From positions 1 through 14,945 of the forward strand of contig PUNZ01000142.1 in assembly GCA_003551945.1 (NCBI GenBank): a stretch of 14,945 bases of DNA. The letters run 5' to 3'. The stretch's first letter is position 1. Every line of letters starts with the position of its first letter. Under the pieces are notes generated by a model. That model did no database searches, was not told where the DNA came from, and was given only the letters and a program-made list of their open reading frames with translations. Origin of the DNA: Halovenus sp. GTDB taxonomy: Archaea; Halobacteriota; Halobacteria; Halobacteriales; Haloarculaceae. A program made the translations under genes and the position numbers. This document shows positions 1-5,747 of the stretch, in pieces.

Positions 1-156
1 GAATCCGTTTCCCAGAAACCAGAGGAGTCTGCACAACACGCCGTGCAGACGACGGATGGAGAACCCGAGGAGCCAGGCACAGCTGCTGAGACAGAAGAGT
101 CAACGGGTGACAGCGAGACAACTGCAGTCCGCGATGAAGACGATGGTCGTGAGTGA
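1..156 (+). CDS. C-terminal end of an unidentified acidic protein (partial)
   Basis: An open frame enters from the left edge and ends at a TGA at 154-156, giving the last 51 residues of a protein. The visible part is rich in Glu, Asp, Thr and Ser, with no hydrophobic segment, no cysteines and no recognisable motif. It looks like one of the disordered acidic tails that are common on haloarchaeal proteins. The frame runs in phase from base 1, so the rest of the gene lies upstream of the window. It converges on the 3' fragment of thpR with 21 nt between the stop codons. I cannot identify the protein from this tail. Confidence 0.6.
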   Translation, partial: ESVSQKPEESAQHAVQTTDGEPEEPGTAAETEESTGDSETTAVRDEDDGRE

Positions 157-177
157 CCAAGAGCGTGAACAGAACAG

Positions 178-611
178 TTAGAGTGAAAATCGCTCGATGG
201 CTTCGTACTCGGGGCCATCAGGAGTGAGCCTACTCTGCATCAGCGTGATTGCATCGACTGTTACCGTCCCTGCAGTGGGGTCATGTGACCGAACCTGGTT
301 TTGAACGAGCGATTTGCCGCCGGCGTGGTCCATCCGTGCTAGCGTGATATGTGGCGTAAAGTCATGCTGTTCTGGGTCGAAGCCAATCGCAGTCATGCGG
401 TGTTCGATAGCCATCTGCAACCGCGTGAGTTCGGCCTCTCCTTCTTCGATGCCGAGCCAGAGCACCCGAATATAGTCGATATCTGGAAACACACCAAGCC
501 CACCAGCGATGAACGCAAACGGGCGGACGTCTGCATCGTCGATTGCCGCTGCAAGCTCCGTGCGGAGGAGTGGCAGGTTATCGGAGTCCGTCTCACCGAG
601 AAATTTCAGGG
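178..611 (-). pseudogene. thpR: RNA 2',3'-cyclic phosphodiesterase, 3' fragment (interrupted thpR)
   Basis: This is the C-terminal three quarters of a ThpR/LigT-type 2H phosphodiesterase. Members of the family hydrolyse 2',3'-cyclic phosphate ends of RNA using two HxTx motifs. The fragment begins in phase with LKFLGE, the end of the first motif region, and carries the second motif as HITLARM. A short open frame using GTG at 492 exists inside it, but the coding phase continues upstream without a stop to the element boundary at 610-612. Past that point the frame enters element sequence and reaches a stop near 651. The missing 5' part, including the first catalytic histidine, lies at 3080-3197 on the far side of the IS607 element. 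Joining the two at the shared ACC codon gives an uninterrupted protein of about 184 residues, the normal family length. The fragment has no start codon or promoter of its own. Confidence 0.9.
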
Positions 612-612
612 T

Positions 613-670
613 TGTGTAACTGTTACAGAATCCCGTATCTATAAGTAACTACAAGTAGTAATTAGTAACA
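613..670. repeat. Left-end recombinase-site-like repeats of the IS607 element
   Basis: The 60 bp before tnpA contain a perfect 13-bp palindrome, TGTAACTGTTACA, at 615-627. They also contain clustered short direct repeats: AGTAAC at 644-649 and 664-669, AGTAAT at 657-662 and AGTAGT at 654-659. The AGTA(A/G) core recurs in inverted orientation at the right end (GCTACT at 3050 and 3060). These are plausible binding sites for the MerR-like domain of TnpA. That role is inferred from position and repetition only. Confidence 0.5.
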
Positions 671-675
671 TCAGA

Positions 676-1302
676 ATGCCACGGTCGTACTCGATTGGCG
701 AGTTCGCAGATGAACTTGGTGTTCACGCCCAGACCGTCAAACGCTGGTGTCGCAACGACGACCTCGATTACACTCGCACACCGGGCGGTGAACGACGGAT
801 TCCACACCGGGAACTCCGCCGACTCGCTGGCGATACTCGCCCCACAGACCGTGTTGCACTCTACGCTCGTGTCTCCAGTCACGGCCAGAAAGACAACGGC
901 GACCTCGACCGCCAACTTGACCAACTCACAGACTACGCACACGACCACGGCTGGAGTGTCGAAAACACCTACACCGACGTTGGCAGTGGCCTCAACGAAG
1001 ACCGCCGTGGCCTTGACGCACTCCTCGATGATGTGCAAGAAGCCGACTACGGGCGTGTCCTCGTTACCTACGAAGATAGACTCACTCGCTTTGGCTTCTC
1101 GTATCTTGAACGGTATTTTGACTGCTACGGCGTCTCCATTACCGTCATCGAAGACGAGACGGACAAATCTGCACAGGAAGAACTCGTTGACGACCTCATC
1201 AAACTCGTTGCCAGCTTCTCCGGCAAACTCTACGGAATGCGCTCATCGAAAAAACAGCAGGTCGTCAACACCGTCGAATCAGAGGTGAAACCCAATGAGT
1301 GA
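676..1302 (+). CDS. tnpA: IS607-type serine recombinase (transposase TnpA)
   Basis: The 208-residue protein has the IS607 TnpA architecture. Residues 5-50 form a MerR-like winged helix-turn-helix (YSIGEFADELGVHAQTVKRW, then the TPGGERRIP wing). A small serine-recombinase catalytic domain follows. The signature YARVSS lies at residues 63-68, with Ser67 the expected nucleophile. The further motifs DLDRQLDQL, VGSGLNEDRRGL and YEDRLTRFGF supply the conserved arginines of the family. It would catalyse excision as a circle and integration of the element next to GG. The ATG at 676 is the only start that keeps the whole DNA-binding domain. It overlaps tnpB by 8 nt in a different frame, suggesting coupled translation. 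The length and motifs are intact. A TATA-like CTATAAG at 639-645 may be its promoter. Confidence 0.93.
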   Translation: MPRSYSIGEFADELGVHAQTVKRWCRNDDLDYTRTPGGERRIPHRELRRLAGDTRPTDRVALYARVSSHGQKDNGDLDRQLDQLTDYAHDHGWSVENTYTDVGSGLNEDRRGLDALLDDVQEADYGRVLVTYEDRLTRFGFSYLERYFDCYGVSITVIEDETDKSAQEELVDDLIKLVASFSGKLYGMRSSKKQQVVNTVESEVKPNE

Positions 1303-3067
1303 CCACCTCTCGCTCCCAATTCGATTGCCAGACGACGACGCTGAACGATTCGAGCGATTGGCAACGCTCACCCGTCGTGTCACCAACCATGTTCTCAAAG
1401 ACCACTGGACTCTAATCCATCTAGACGGGATTGCTAACGCATCCCATCAGGCGTGGAAATACTTCGATGAACACGAACCGTTCGAAGATCTCTACCTGTA
1501 TCTCCCCTCGCGGTTTCGACGGTGCATCTTGCAGAAAGTCGGTGAAACACTCCGCAGTCATGCCGACCGCCGAAACGCCTTCCAATCCATTCAAGAGGTA
1601 CTCCCCGACCACAAAATCCGACGTATTCACCGCCGTCGCATCAAAGAACGACTCTGGGACGACGGTGACTACCTCTCATCGGGTTATGTTGACATCCTCA
1701 TCGACCAACTCAACGGCTACTACGACCGTCACGGGACGTATCCAGACACGTATCTTGAGATGCAAGACTGTCCTGAGTACGACAGCGGCGTCTTGCCGTT
1801 CTCTGCGGATGATGGTCCATCGAGCGGGCAAGCTGTCAAATACCAGTACGACACCGAAACCGAGACGTTGACTATCCGACTCAAGACGCCAGACACGCCG
1901 TCGCCGGAGACACGAGGGGACTGGTCGTGGACGGAGTACGAGCGCGACGGTTACGAAGCGTTTCACGACCTGCTCGCTCACGGCGACCTGTCTCCTCCAG
2001 AGTTCCAGCCTTCCCGTCGCAAAACCGGTGACGCCTACTATGAACTCTCTTTCCCCGTCGAAGTCGAACACGCAGAGGCAACTGACGGCACCGACTGCGT
2101 GCTGGCACTCGATGCAGGGATGCGGAAAGACATGACTGCCGTGGTCGTCACTGACGACGGCGAACAACTGTCCACGCCACAGTTCATTCGATTCACTGAC
2201 CGTGGCAGGATGCGACGACTTCACCGCGAACGAACCCGCCTGAACGACCGCCTCGCCACGTTGCGCCGTGACGGTCGCGCTCACACCGACGAATTCTGCC
2301 ATGTTCAAAGCGAATACGAGCGGGTGAACAACAAGATTCGCCACAAGCGCAAGCAACTGACACACGACGTCGCCAACCAAGTCCTCGCACTGGCACTCGC
2401 CTATGACGTGGATGTCATTGTTCACGAGGATTTGCGGTCGCTCTCCCCGCCGAGTGATGAAGGTACGTTGTCGTGGGAGTTGTCGTCGTGGGCACGACGA
2501 GACATCATCGAAAAAATCGAATACCGAGCAGACTGCGCCGGTCTGACTGTTGAACGGGTCTACCCGCAGGGAACGAGTCGGTCGTGTCCCCGCTGTGGCT
2601 CGACTGGCCACACCTGCAAGTCACCCGACCACCAGCAAGAACACTGGTGGGGCGGGCACTTCCGGTGTGACAATGCTCGGTGTGGGTTCGAGGGCGACCG
2701 CGACTACATCGGGGCACTGAACGTGGCTCGCGTGTTCTTCAGCGAGACGGACGAGCTAGACCACGGTTTCACGTCCTCCTACACGGGGGACTGTGAAATC
2801 GTGCTAGCTGGCCGTTCCGCTGGTGAGCAGTCCGATGGACTGCGATCCTCGTCAGAACTTGCTTCTGACGCTGGCACGCGGCTCACGTTCGGGTCTGGCA
2901 TCGTCGCCTACGAACCCGAACAGACAACGGCGACCACTGGTGGCGGGTCGGCTGTTATAGCACCCGCTGTCGCCGTGTCTGAGTCGAATGCGGATGGTAG
3001 TGATGGACGTGGCCCAGTCGTCCAGCAGTGTACCCGTCTTGTACGGTGTGCTACTGAAAGCTACTGA
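1295..3067 (+). CDS. tnpB: TnpB RNA-guided nuclease homologue with long C-terminal extension
   Basis: The 590-residue protein is a TnpB of the IS607/IS605 type. TnpB proteins use an RNA from the element's 3' end to cut DNA beside a short flank motif, favouring retention of the element. The RuvC-like triad is intact: Asp273 in LALDAGMRKD, Glu378 in VIVHEDLRSL and Asp470 in GDRDYIGALNVA. Between the last two lies a four-cysteine zinc ribbon (Cys431, Cys434, Cys458, Cys463). The N-terminal ~250 residues are rich in Arg, His and Asp, as in the family's nucleic-acid-binding lobe. After the last RuvC motif the frame continues for about 110 residues of low-complexity sequence to a stop 12 bp before the element end. 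That extension coincides with hairpins of a probable omegaRNA, so it may be translated RNA-scaffold sequence rather than a folded domain. Confidence 0.92.
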   Translation: MSDHLSLPIRLPDDDAERFERLATLTRRVTNHVLKDHWTLIHLDGIANASHQAWKYFDEHEPFEDLYLYLPSRFRRCILQKVGETLRSHADRRNAFQSIQEVLPDHKIRRIHRRRIKERLWDDGDYLSSGYVDILIDQLNGYYDRHGTYPDTYLEMQDCPEYDSGVLPFSADDGPSSGQAVKYQYDTETETLTIRLKTPDTPSPETRGDWSWTEYERDGYEAFHDLLAHGDLSPPEFQPSRRKTGDAYYELSFPVEVEHAEATDGTDCVLALDAGMRKDMTAVVVTDDGEQLSTPQFIRFTDRGRMRRLHRERTRLNDRLATLRRDGRAHTDEFCHVQSEYERVNNKIRHKRKQLTHDVANQVLALALAYDVDVIVHEDLRSLSPPSDEGTLSWELSSWARRDIIEKIEYRADCAGLTVERVYPQGTSRSCPRCGSTGHTCKSPDHQQEHWWGGHFRCDNARCGFEGDRDYIGALNVARVFFSETDELDHGFTSSYTGDCEIVLAGRSAGEQSDGLRSSSELASDAGTRLTFGSGIVAYEPEQTTATTGGGSAVIAPAVAVSESNADGSDGRGPVVQQCTRLVRCATESY

Positions 3068-3100
3068 AAATTGGAACGGTGAGGTGTGCTTGCGTTGGGT
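2827..3100 (+). ncRNA. Probable omegaRNA (guide RNA) scaffold plus guide from flanking DNA
   Basis: The 3' end of tnpB contains successive perfect inverted repeats. They are 2827-2833 with 2837-2843 (GCAGTCC), 2851-2857 with 2863-2869 (GTCAGAA), 2887-2894 with 2914-2921 (GTTCGGGT), 2927-2934 with 2969-2976 (ACGGCGAC, enclosing a 6-bp stem 2943-2948 with 2962-2967) and 3004-3009 with 3019-3024 (TGGACG). TnpB guide RNAs are known to derive from this part of such elements and to extend past the right end, the flank serving as guide. Sense transcripts overlapping tnpB 3' ends are known from haloarchaea. By analogy the guide would start at about 3080 (GAGGTGTGCTTGCG...) and match thpR sequence. 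The 5' and 3' ends are approximate, and no transcript evidence is available here. Confidence 0.6.
3050..3069 (+). repeat. Right-end tandem repeat (GCTACTGAAA/GCTACTGAAA)
   Basis: Two adjacent 10-bp units, GCTACTGAAA at 3050-3059 and 3060-3069, lie just inside the right end. They encode the last residues and stop codon of tnpB. On the minus strand they supply the TAG that ends the truncated thpR frame. Their CTACT core is the reverse complement of the AGTAG/AGTAA motifs at the left end, consistent with recombinase binding at both ends. Confidence 0.55.
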
Positions 3101-3197
3101 CGGTAAATCGCAGCCCAGATGCCTCCCTGAAAAGCTCTTGAATCGCTGTGAGTTCGGAGGCAAGTTCGTCGCATTCGAGACAGACGAACAGTCGCAT
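3080..3197 (-). pseudogene. thpR: RNA 2',3'-cyclic phosphodiesterase, 5' fragment (interrupted thpR)
   Basis: The minus-strand frame starts at an ATG at 3197 with MRLFVCLECDEL, the characteristic ThpR N-terminus. It runs to SGLRFTDPTQAHLT, where AHLT is the start of the first HxTx motif (HLTLKFLG in intact relatives). Sequence then switches to the IS607 element, and eight foreign residues follow before a TAG at 3051-3053. The continuation from LKFLGE is found at 609 downward. The first catalytic histidine is therefore separated from the second one. A TATA-like ATATAT at 3223-3228 sits 26-31 nt before the ATG, so the original promoter appears intact. A 48-residue truncated peptide could be made, but it has only one of the two catalytic motifs and is unlikely to act as an enzyme. 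Confidence 0.9.
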
Positions 3198-3222
3198 ATG
3201 TCAAACTGAGGCTCGAATGCAC

Positions 3223-3249
3223 ATATATCACCACGACGCAGGCCTTAAT
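3223..3249. promoter_or_regulatory. Divergent TATA-like boxes for thpR (minus) and the TPR gene (plus)
   Basis: Between the minus-strand ATG at 3197 and the plus-strand ATG at 3274 lie ATATAT (3223-3228) and CTTAAT (3244-3249). They are 26-31 and 25-30 nt from their respective starts. This is the expected position for an archaeal TATA box of a leaderless transcript. No BRE or transcription start can be confirmed by eye. Confidence 0.45.
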
Positions 3250-3273
3250 GTGCCCCACAGACTACACCGAGGT

Positions 3274-4020
3274 ATGACAAGAGACACCCGCGACCACAAA
3301 TTCTCCGAGGGACAGGGCTTCGATGACCCCTATGATGCCTTCGACCTCGACCCCGAGGAGTTGTCGGTCGGTCCCAACGAAGTGGACCCTGTTGACTCAC
3401 ACGCGCTTGCAGACATCCTCGATGAAGAGCACATCCCTGCTGACCGCGTCGATGCCGAACGAGTGCTGGAAGTCGGCCTCGAATATGTTCGAATCAACCG
3501 TCACGAACAAGCGACCGAGACGTTCGAACGAGCAGCGCGTTATACTGACGACCCGGCGCTTGAACAGGAGGCCTGGGTGAACAAAGGAGCCGCACACGCC
3601 GAGCTTGAGGAGTTCGACGCTGCGATCGGTGCGTATGAAGAGGCACTCGAGGTCGATGGAACTGACGAACACGCCGCAACAGCGGAGACAAACCTTGCAT
3701 ACGCCCTTTGGGAGTTCGGTCGAACCGAAGAGGCACTTGAGCATGCAGAGCGAGCGGTTGAGCGTGACCCCCGCTTCGGACAGGCATGGTATAACCGCGG
3801 CTTTTTCCTGAACGAACGCGGCCTCGCAGAGGATGCACTCAACGCCTTCGACAATGCGATCAGGCTTGGCTACCGAAGCGCAGACCTGTTAGAAGAGAAA
3901 GCTATCGCGCTCGAAGCACTCGGTGAAGACGAACAGGCAGAGGAAGTTGCACAGGAAGCCGAAACACTTCGCGCGGAAAACGAGCAAGAACTGGTCGGTT
4001 CGGACCGACTCCAGGAGTGA
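3274..4020 (+). CDS. Tetratricopeptide repeat (TPR) protein
   Basis: A 248-residue acidic protein. After an N-terminal segment (residues 1-60) without clear repeats come about five TPR-like helix pairs, at roughly residues 62-94, 98-131, 134-167, 168-201 and 202-235. They show typical spacing of Ala, Gly, Tyr/Phe and Pro, for example AWYNRGFFLNERGLAEDALN. TPR arrays form a scaffold that binds other proteins. There is no signal peptide or membrane segment, so it is cytoplasmic. An upstream start at 3148 in the same frame would read through the thpR promoter region, so I chose the ATG at 3274, which has a TATA-like box 25-30 nt upstream. GAGGT directly abuts the ATG, too close for normal Shine-Dalgarno pairing. 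Four nucleotides separate it from the DUF424 gene, so the two form an operon. The binding partner is unknown. Confidence 0.88.
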   Translation: MTRDTRDHKFSEGQGFDDPYDAFDLDPEELSVGPNEVDPVDSHALADILDEEHIPADRVDAERVLEVGLEYVRINRHEQATETFERAARYTDDPALEQEAWVNKGAAHAELEEFDAAIGAYEEALEVDGTDEHAATAETNLAYALWEFGRTEEALEHAERAVERDPRFGQAWYNRGFFLNERGLAEDALNAFDNAIRLGYRSADLLEEKAIALEALGEDEQAEEVAQEAETLRAENEQELVGSDRLQE

Positions 4021-4024
4021 TTGA

Positions 4025-4342
4025 ATGGCACAGTCAGACGACGTGCCAGCGTTACTGGTAAACGAGCGGGAGACACCGAAAGGGCTGCTCGTGTCGGTCT
4101 GCGATGGGGACCTACTCGGCGAGGAGTTCGAAAACGGGAACGTGTCGCTCACAGTCTCACCTGAGTTTTACGACGGAGATGAAGCCGATGAGGAGACAGT
4201 CATTGCCAGCCTTGCCCGCTGTACGACAGCAAATCTTGTCGGCACTCGCGCCGTCAATCTCGCTATCGAACACGGCTTCATTGACGAAGAGAACGTTCTC
4301 GATTTCGACGGGACGCGACACGCACAGCTACTGTGGATATAA
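4025..4342 (+). CDS. DUF424 family protein
   Basis: A 105-residue protein matching the archaeal DUF424 family in length and in its hallmark segments. These are LLVSVCDGDLLGEEF near the N-terminus, VSLTVSPEFYDGD in the middle, then IASLARCTTANLVGTRAVNLAIEHG, and a C-terminal HAQLLWI. The family is widespread in archaea, but its biochemical role is not established. It begins 4 nt after the TPR gene's stop and must be co-transcribed with it. It ends 44 nt from the convergent mscS-type gene. No transmembrane or export signals are present. The assignment rests on recognising the family pattern by eye. Confidence 0.85.
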   Translation: MAQSDDVPALLVNERETPKGLLVSVCDGDLLGEEFENGNVSLTVSPEFYDGDEADEETVIASLARCTTANLVGTRAVNLAIEHGFIDEENVLDFDGTRHAQLLWI

Positions 4343-4372
4343 CTCAGGTTGAGTTCTCAGACGGAACAAAAA
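4341..4372. terminator. Hairpin and A5/T5 tract between convergent genes
   Basis: AACTCA-GGT-TGAGTT at 4341-4355 is a perfect 6-bp hairpin that begins within the DUF424 stop codon. On the minus strand a T5 tract (AAAAA at 4368-4372) follows 14 nt after the end of the mscS-type gene. U-rich stretches terminate archaeal transcription, so the T5 tract is a reasonable terminator for that gene. The hairpin could serve the DUF424 operon, but this is weaker. Confidence 0.35.
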
Positions 4373-4386
4373 GAGAGCGTAACTGG

Positions 4387-5289
4387 TTAGTCCGACTGGG
4401 TGGCCAACTCCTCGATACCCTGAATCTGGAGGTCGCCTCCAATGGTGCGATTCGGATACGGAATGTTGATTCCTTCGGCGTCGAAGCGCTCTTTGACCGT
4501 TTGCACGTACTCGCCGCGAGTCTTGACGAAATCGGCCCGTGTCGGGCTATCTATCCAGATACGAGACTGAAGTCCAACCGAAGAATCGCCGAGTTCAACG
4601 AGTCGAACCGACGGAGCAGGGTCTTCGAGGATACCCTCGTGTGCTTCGGCTTCCTCGACGATGATTTCAGTTGCCTTCTCGATATCGTCGTCATATCCGA
4701 TGCCAAAATCAACTTTCAAACGAAGGCGGCCATTTGCAACTGGGTTTTTGACGACGGTGTCGGTCAGGTGACCGTTCGGAACGGTGAGGAGCTCGTTATC
4801 GAATGTCCGAACACGCGTCACGCGAAGGCTAATATCTTCGACAATTCCGCTGTTGCCATCCCACTCAATCCAGTCGCCGATGCGGAATGGACGGTCAGTG
4901 AAGATGAAGATACCGGAGACGAAGTTCTTGATGACATCCTGCAGTGCAAAACCGATTGCGAGCGTTGCTGCAGCGGCGATTGTCGCAAGCGACCGGAGGA
5001 AGTTCCCGAATCCAGCAGCGCCGAACGCAATCGAGATTGCAGCGAACAGAATCAGGAAGTTCATCAGTTTCTTGAGCGGGCGCTTTGCGTGCGCATCAAG
5101 ATTGCGTGCGTTCAGCACACGGTTGAACAACGGGCTAATGATGGCTCTGCCAACGAGGTACGCAACGGCAGCAACTGCCACAAATACGCCGACTGCAGCG
5201 ATCGTTTCGATGTCGAGTCCAATCGTCTCCAGTGAATCTTCTGCCGTCCCAATCGTTGCAGGAACGATGGTACTCACTAGGCCATTCAT
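4387..5289 (-). CDS. MscS-family mechanosensitive ion channel
   Basis: The 300-residue protein has the small MscS layout. Three hydrophobic segments lie at about residues 28-48, 74-94 and 98-117. The last is the Ala/Gly-rich pore helix, leading into GFALQDVIKNFVSGIF. Then come the beta-domain signature DRPFRIGDWIEWDG and a soluble alpha/beta C-terminal cage domain. It should open under membrane tension to release solutes during hypo-osmotic shock, relevant for a salt-in halophile. The ATG at 5289 overlaps the stop of the upstream CRM-domain gene by 4 nt (ATGA), so the two are probably translationally coupled. There is no sign of truncation. Its 3' end faces the DUF424 gene. Confidence 0.93.
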   Translation of the reverse strand: MNGLVSTIVPATIGTAEDSLETIGLDIETIAAVGVFVAVAAVAYLVGRAIISPLFNRVLNARNLDAHAKRPLKKLMNFLILFAAISIAFGAAGFGNFLRSLATIAAAATLAIGFALQDVIKNFVSGIFIFTDRPFRIGDWIEWDGNSGIVEDISLRVTRVRTFDNELLTVPNGHLTDTVVKNPVANGRLRLKVDFGIGYDDDIEKATEIIVEEAEAHEGILEDPAPSVRLVELGDSSVGLQSRIWIDSPTRADFVKTRGEYVQTVKERFDAEGINIPYPNRTIGGDLQIQGIEELATQSD

Positions 5290-5534
5290 CGTTCAAAGAC
5301 CCCCGTGTGCCCCCGTGTTTCAACAACGGATGCGTTCACTCGCGCTGCGAGTTGCTCGGCGAGTTCGTCAGTGTCTGTTTCGGCTCTGGCCGCCCGATGG
5401 AACTTCACTTTGACGAAGTCACGTTCTTGCAACTGGTCGTTTAACTCATCGACGACGGCATCAATACCGTGTTTTCCCACCCAAAGCGTGACGTCGAGAT
5501 TGTGTATCCGTTCTCGACGAGTTGGTTTAGACAT
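5286..5534 (-). CDS. YhbY/CRM-type RNA-binding protein
   Basis: An 82-residue basic-to-neutral protein matching the YhbY (CRM) fold: an N-terminal basic helix (MSKPTRRERIHNL), the GKHG loop at residues 20-23 where the family has its conserved GKxG RNA-binding loop, and VKVKFHR in the next strand. CRM-domain proteins bind structured RNA and in bacteria associate with pre-50S ribosomal particles. I chose the ATG at 5534. A longer frame from 5555 adds seven residues not typical of the family, and a TATA-like TTAAAC lies about 30 nt upstream of 5534 on the minus strand. It overlaps the mscS-type gene by 4 nt. The pairing of an RNA-binding protein with a channel has no obvious functional link. Confidence 0.85.
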   Translation of the reverse strand: MSKPTRRERIHNLDVTLWVGKHGIDAVVDELNDQLQERDFVKVKFHRAARAETDTDELAEQLAARVNASVVETRGHTGVFER

Positions 5535-5720
5535 ATGGGGTCGATTTGATGCCAAGAGGTTTAACGTTCAGGTTTCAGACTGATAAGACGGTTCTGTACT
5601 GTCGAGCGCAATGGAGAGTTACCTAGCGGTGAACGATCGGCAACAACAATGACTCCCGCTTCAGCAAACCCAGACAGCAAATCGGCCAGTGGATAGATGC
5701 TTGGAATCGGAGAAACGCCT

Positions 5721-5728
5721 TTTACATA
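5721..5728 (+). promoter_or_regulatory. TATA-like box for the TrkA-C operon
   Basis: TTTACATA lies 20-27 nt before the ATG at 5748, matching the spacing of a leaderless haloarchaeal transcript. An AGGAGGG directly downstream is 14 nt from the ATG, too far for normal Shine-Dalgarno use. The stretch 5535-5720 holds no supported gene. Confidence 0.5.
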
Positions 5729-5747
5729 GGAGGGACCTACCACAGGT

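Larger units (their letters stand above)
612..3079 (+). mobile_element. IS607-family insertion sequence (tnpA + tnpB) inside thpR
   Basis: The boundaries come from rejoining the interrupted thpR reading frame. The left flank ends with GGT at 610-612, the right flank starts with GGT at 3078-3080, and removing 2468 bp restores the frame. IS607 elements insert next to a GG dinucleotide without long target duplications or long terminal inverted repeats, and the same is seen here. The exact cut within the shared GGT cannot be decided. The element holds an IS607-type serine recombinase and a TnpB overlapping by 8 nt. Both have intact catalytic residues, so the copy may be functional. The left end carries several AGTAA(C/T) or AGTAG motifs and the right end two GCTACT motifs in the opposite orientation, plausible recombinase sites. 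Confidence 0.92.

Noticed and set aside
349..648. A 99-codon plus-strand frame near the left element boundary
   Set aside because: It is antisense to the ThpR C-terminal coding sequence and runs across the element junction, so it is not an ancestral gene.
1676..2611. A 311-codon minus-strand frame inside tnpB
   Set aside because: tnpB carries the intact RuvC triad and zinc ribbon on the plus strand. The opposite frame has no recognisable features.
3148..3273. Upstream in-frame extension of the TPR protein (42 more residues)
   Set aside because: It would read through the thpR 5' end and the shared divergent promoter. The extra residues are unlike the acidic TPR protein, and the ATG at 3274 has a TATA-like box at the right distance.
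4333..5235. A 300-codon plus-strand frame opposite the MscS gene
   Set aside because: The minus strand encodes a complete, motif-perfect MscS protein. The plus frame has no domain features and is a codon-bias shadow.
5561..5747. Minus-strand open stretch with a protein-like appearance (VIVVADRSPLGNSPLRSTVQ), possibly a decayed gene
   Set aside because: No suitable start codon and no family I recognise. The frame merges upstream into the antisense of the first TrkA-C gene. Not supportable as a gene or pseudogene.
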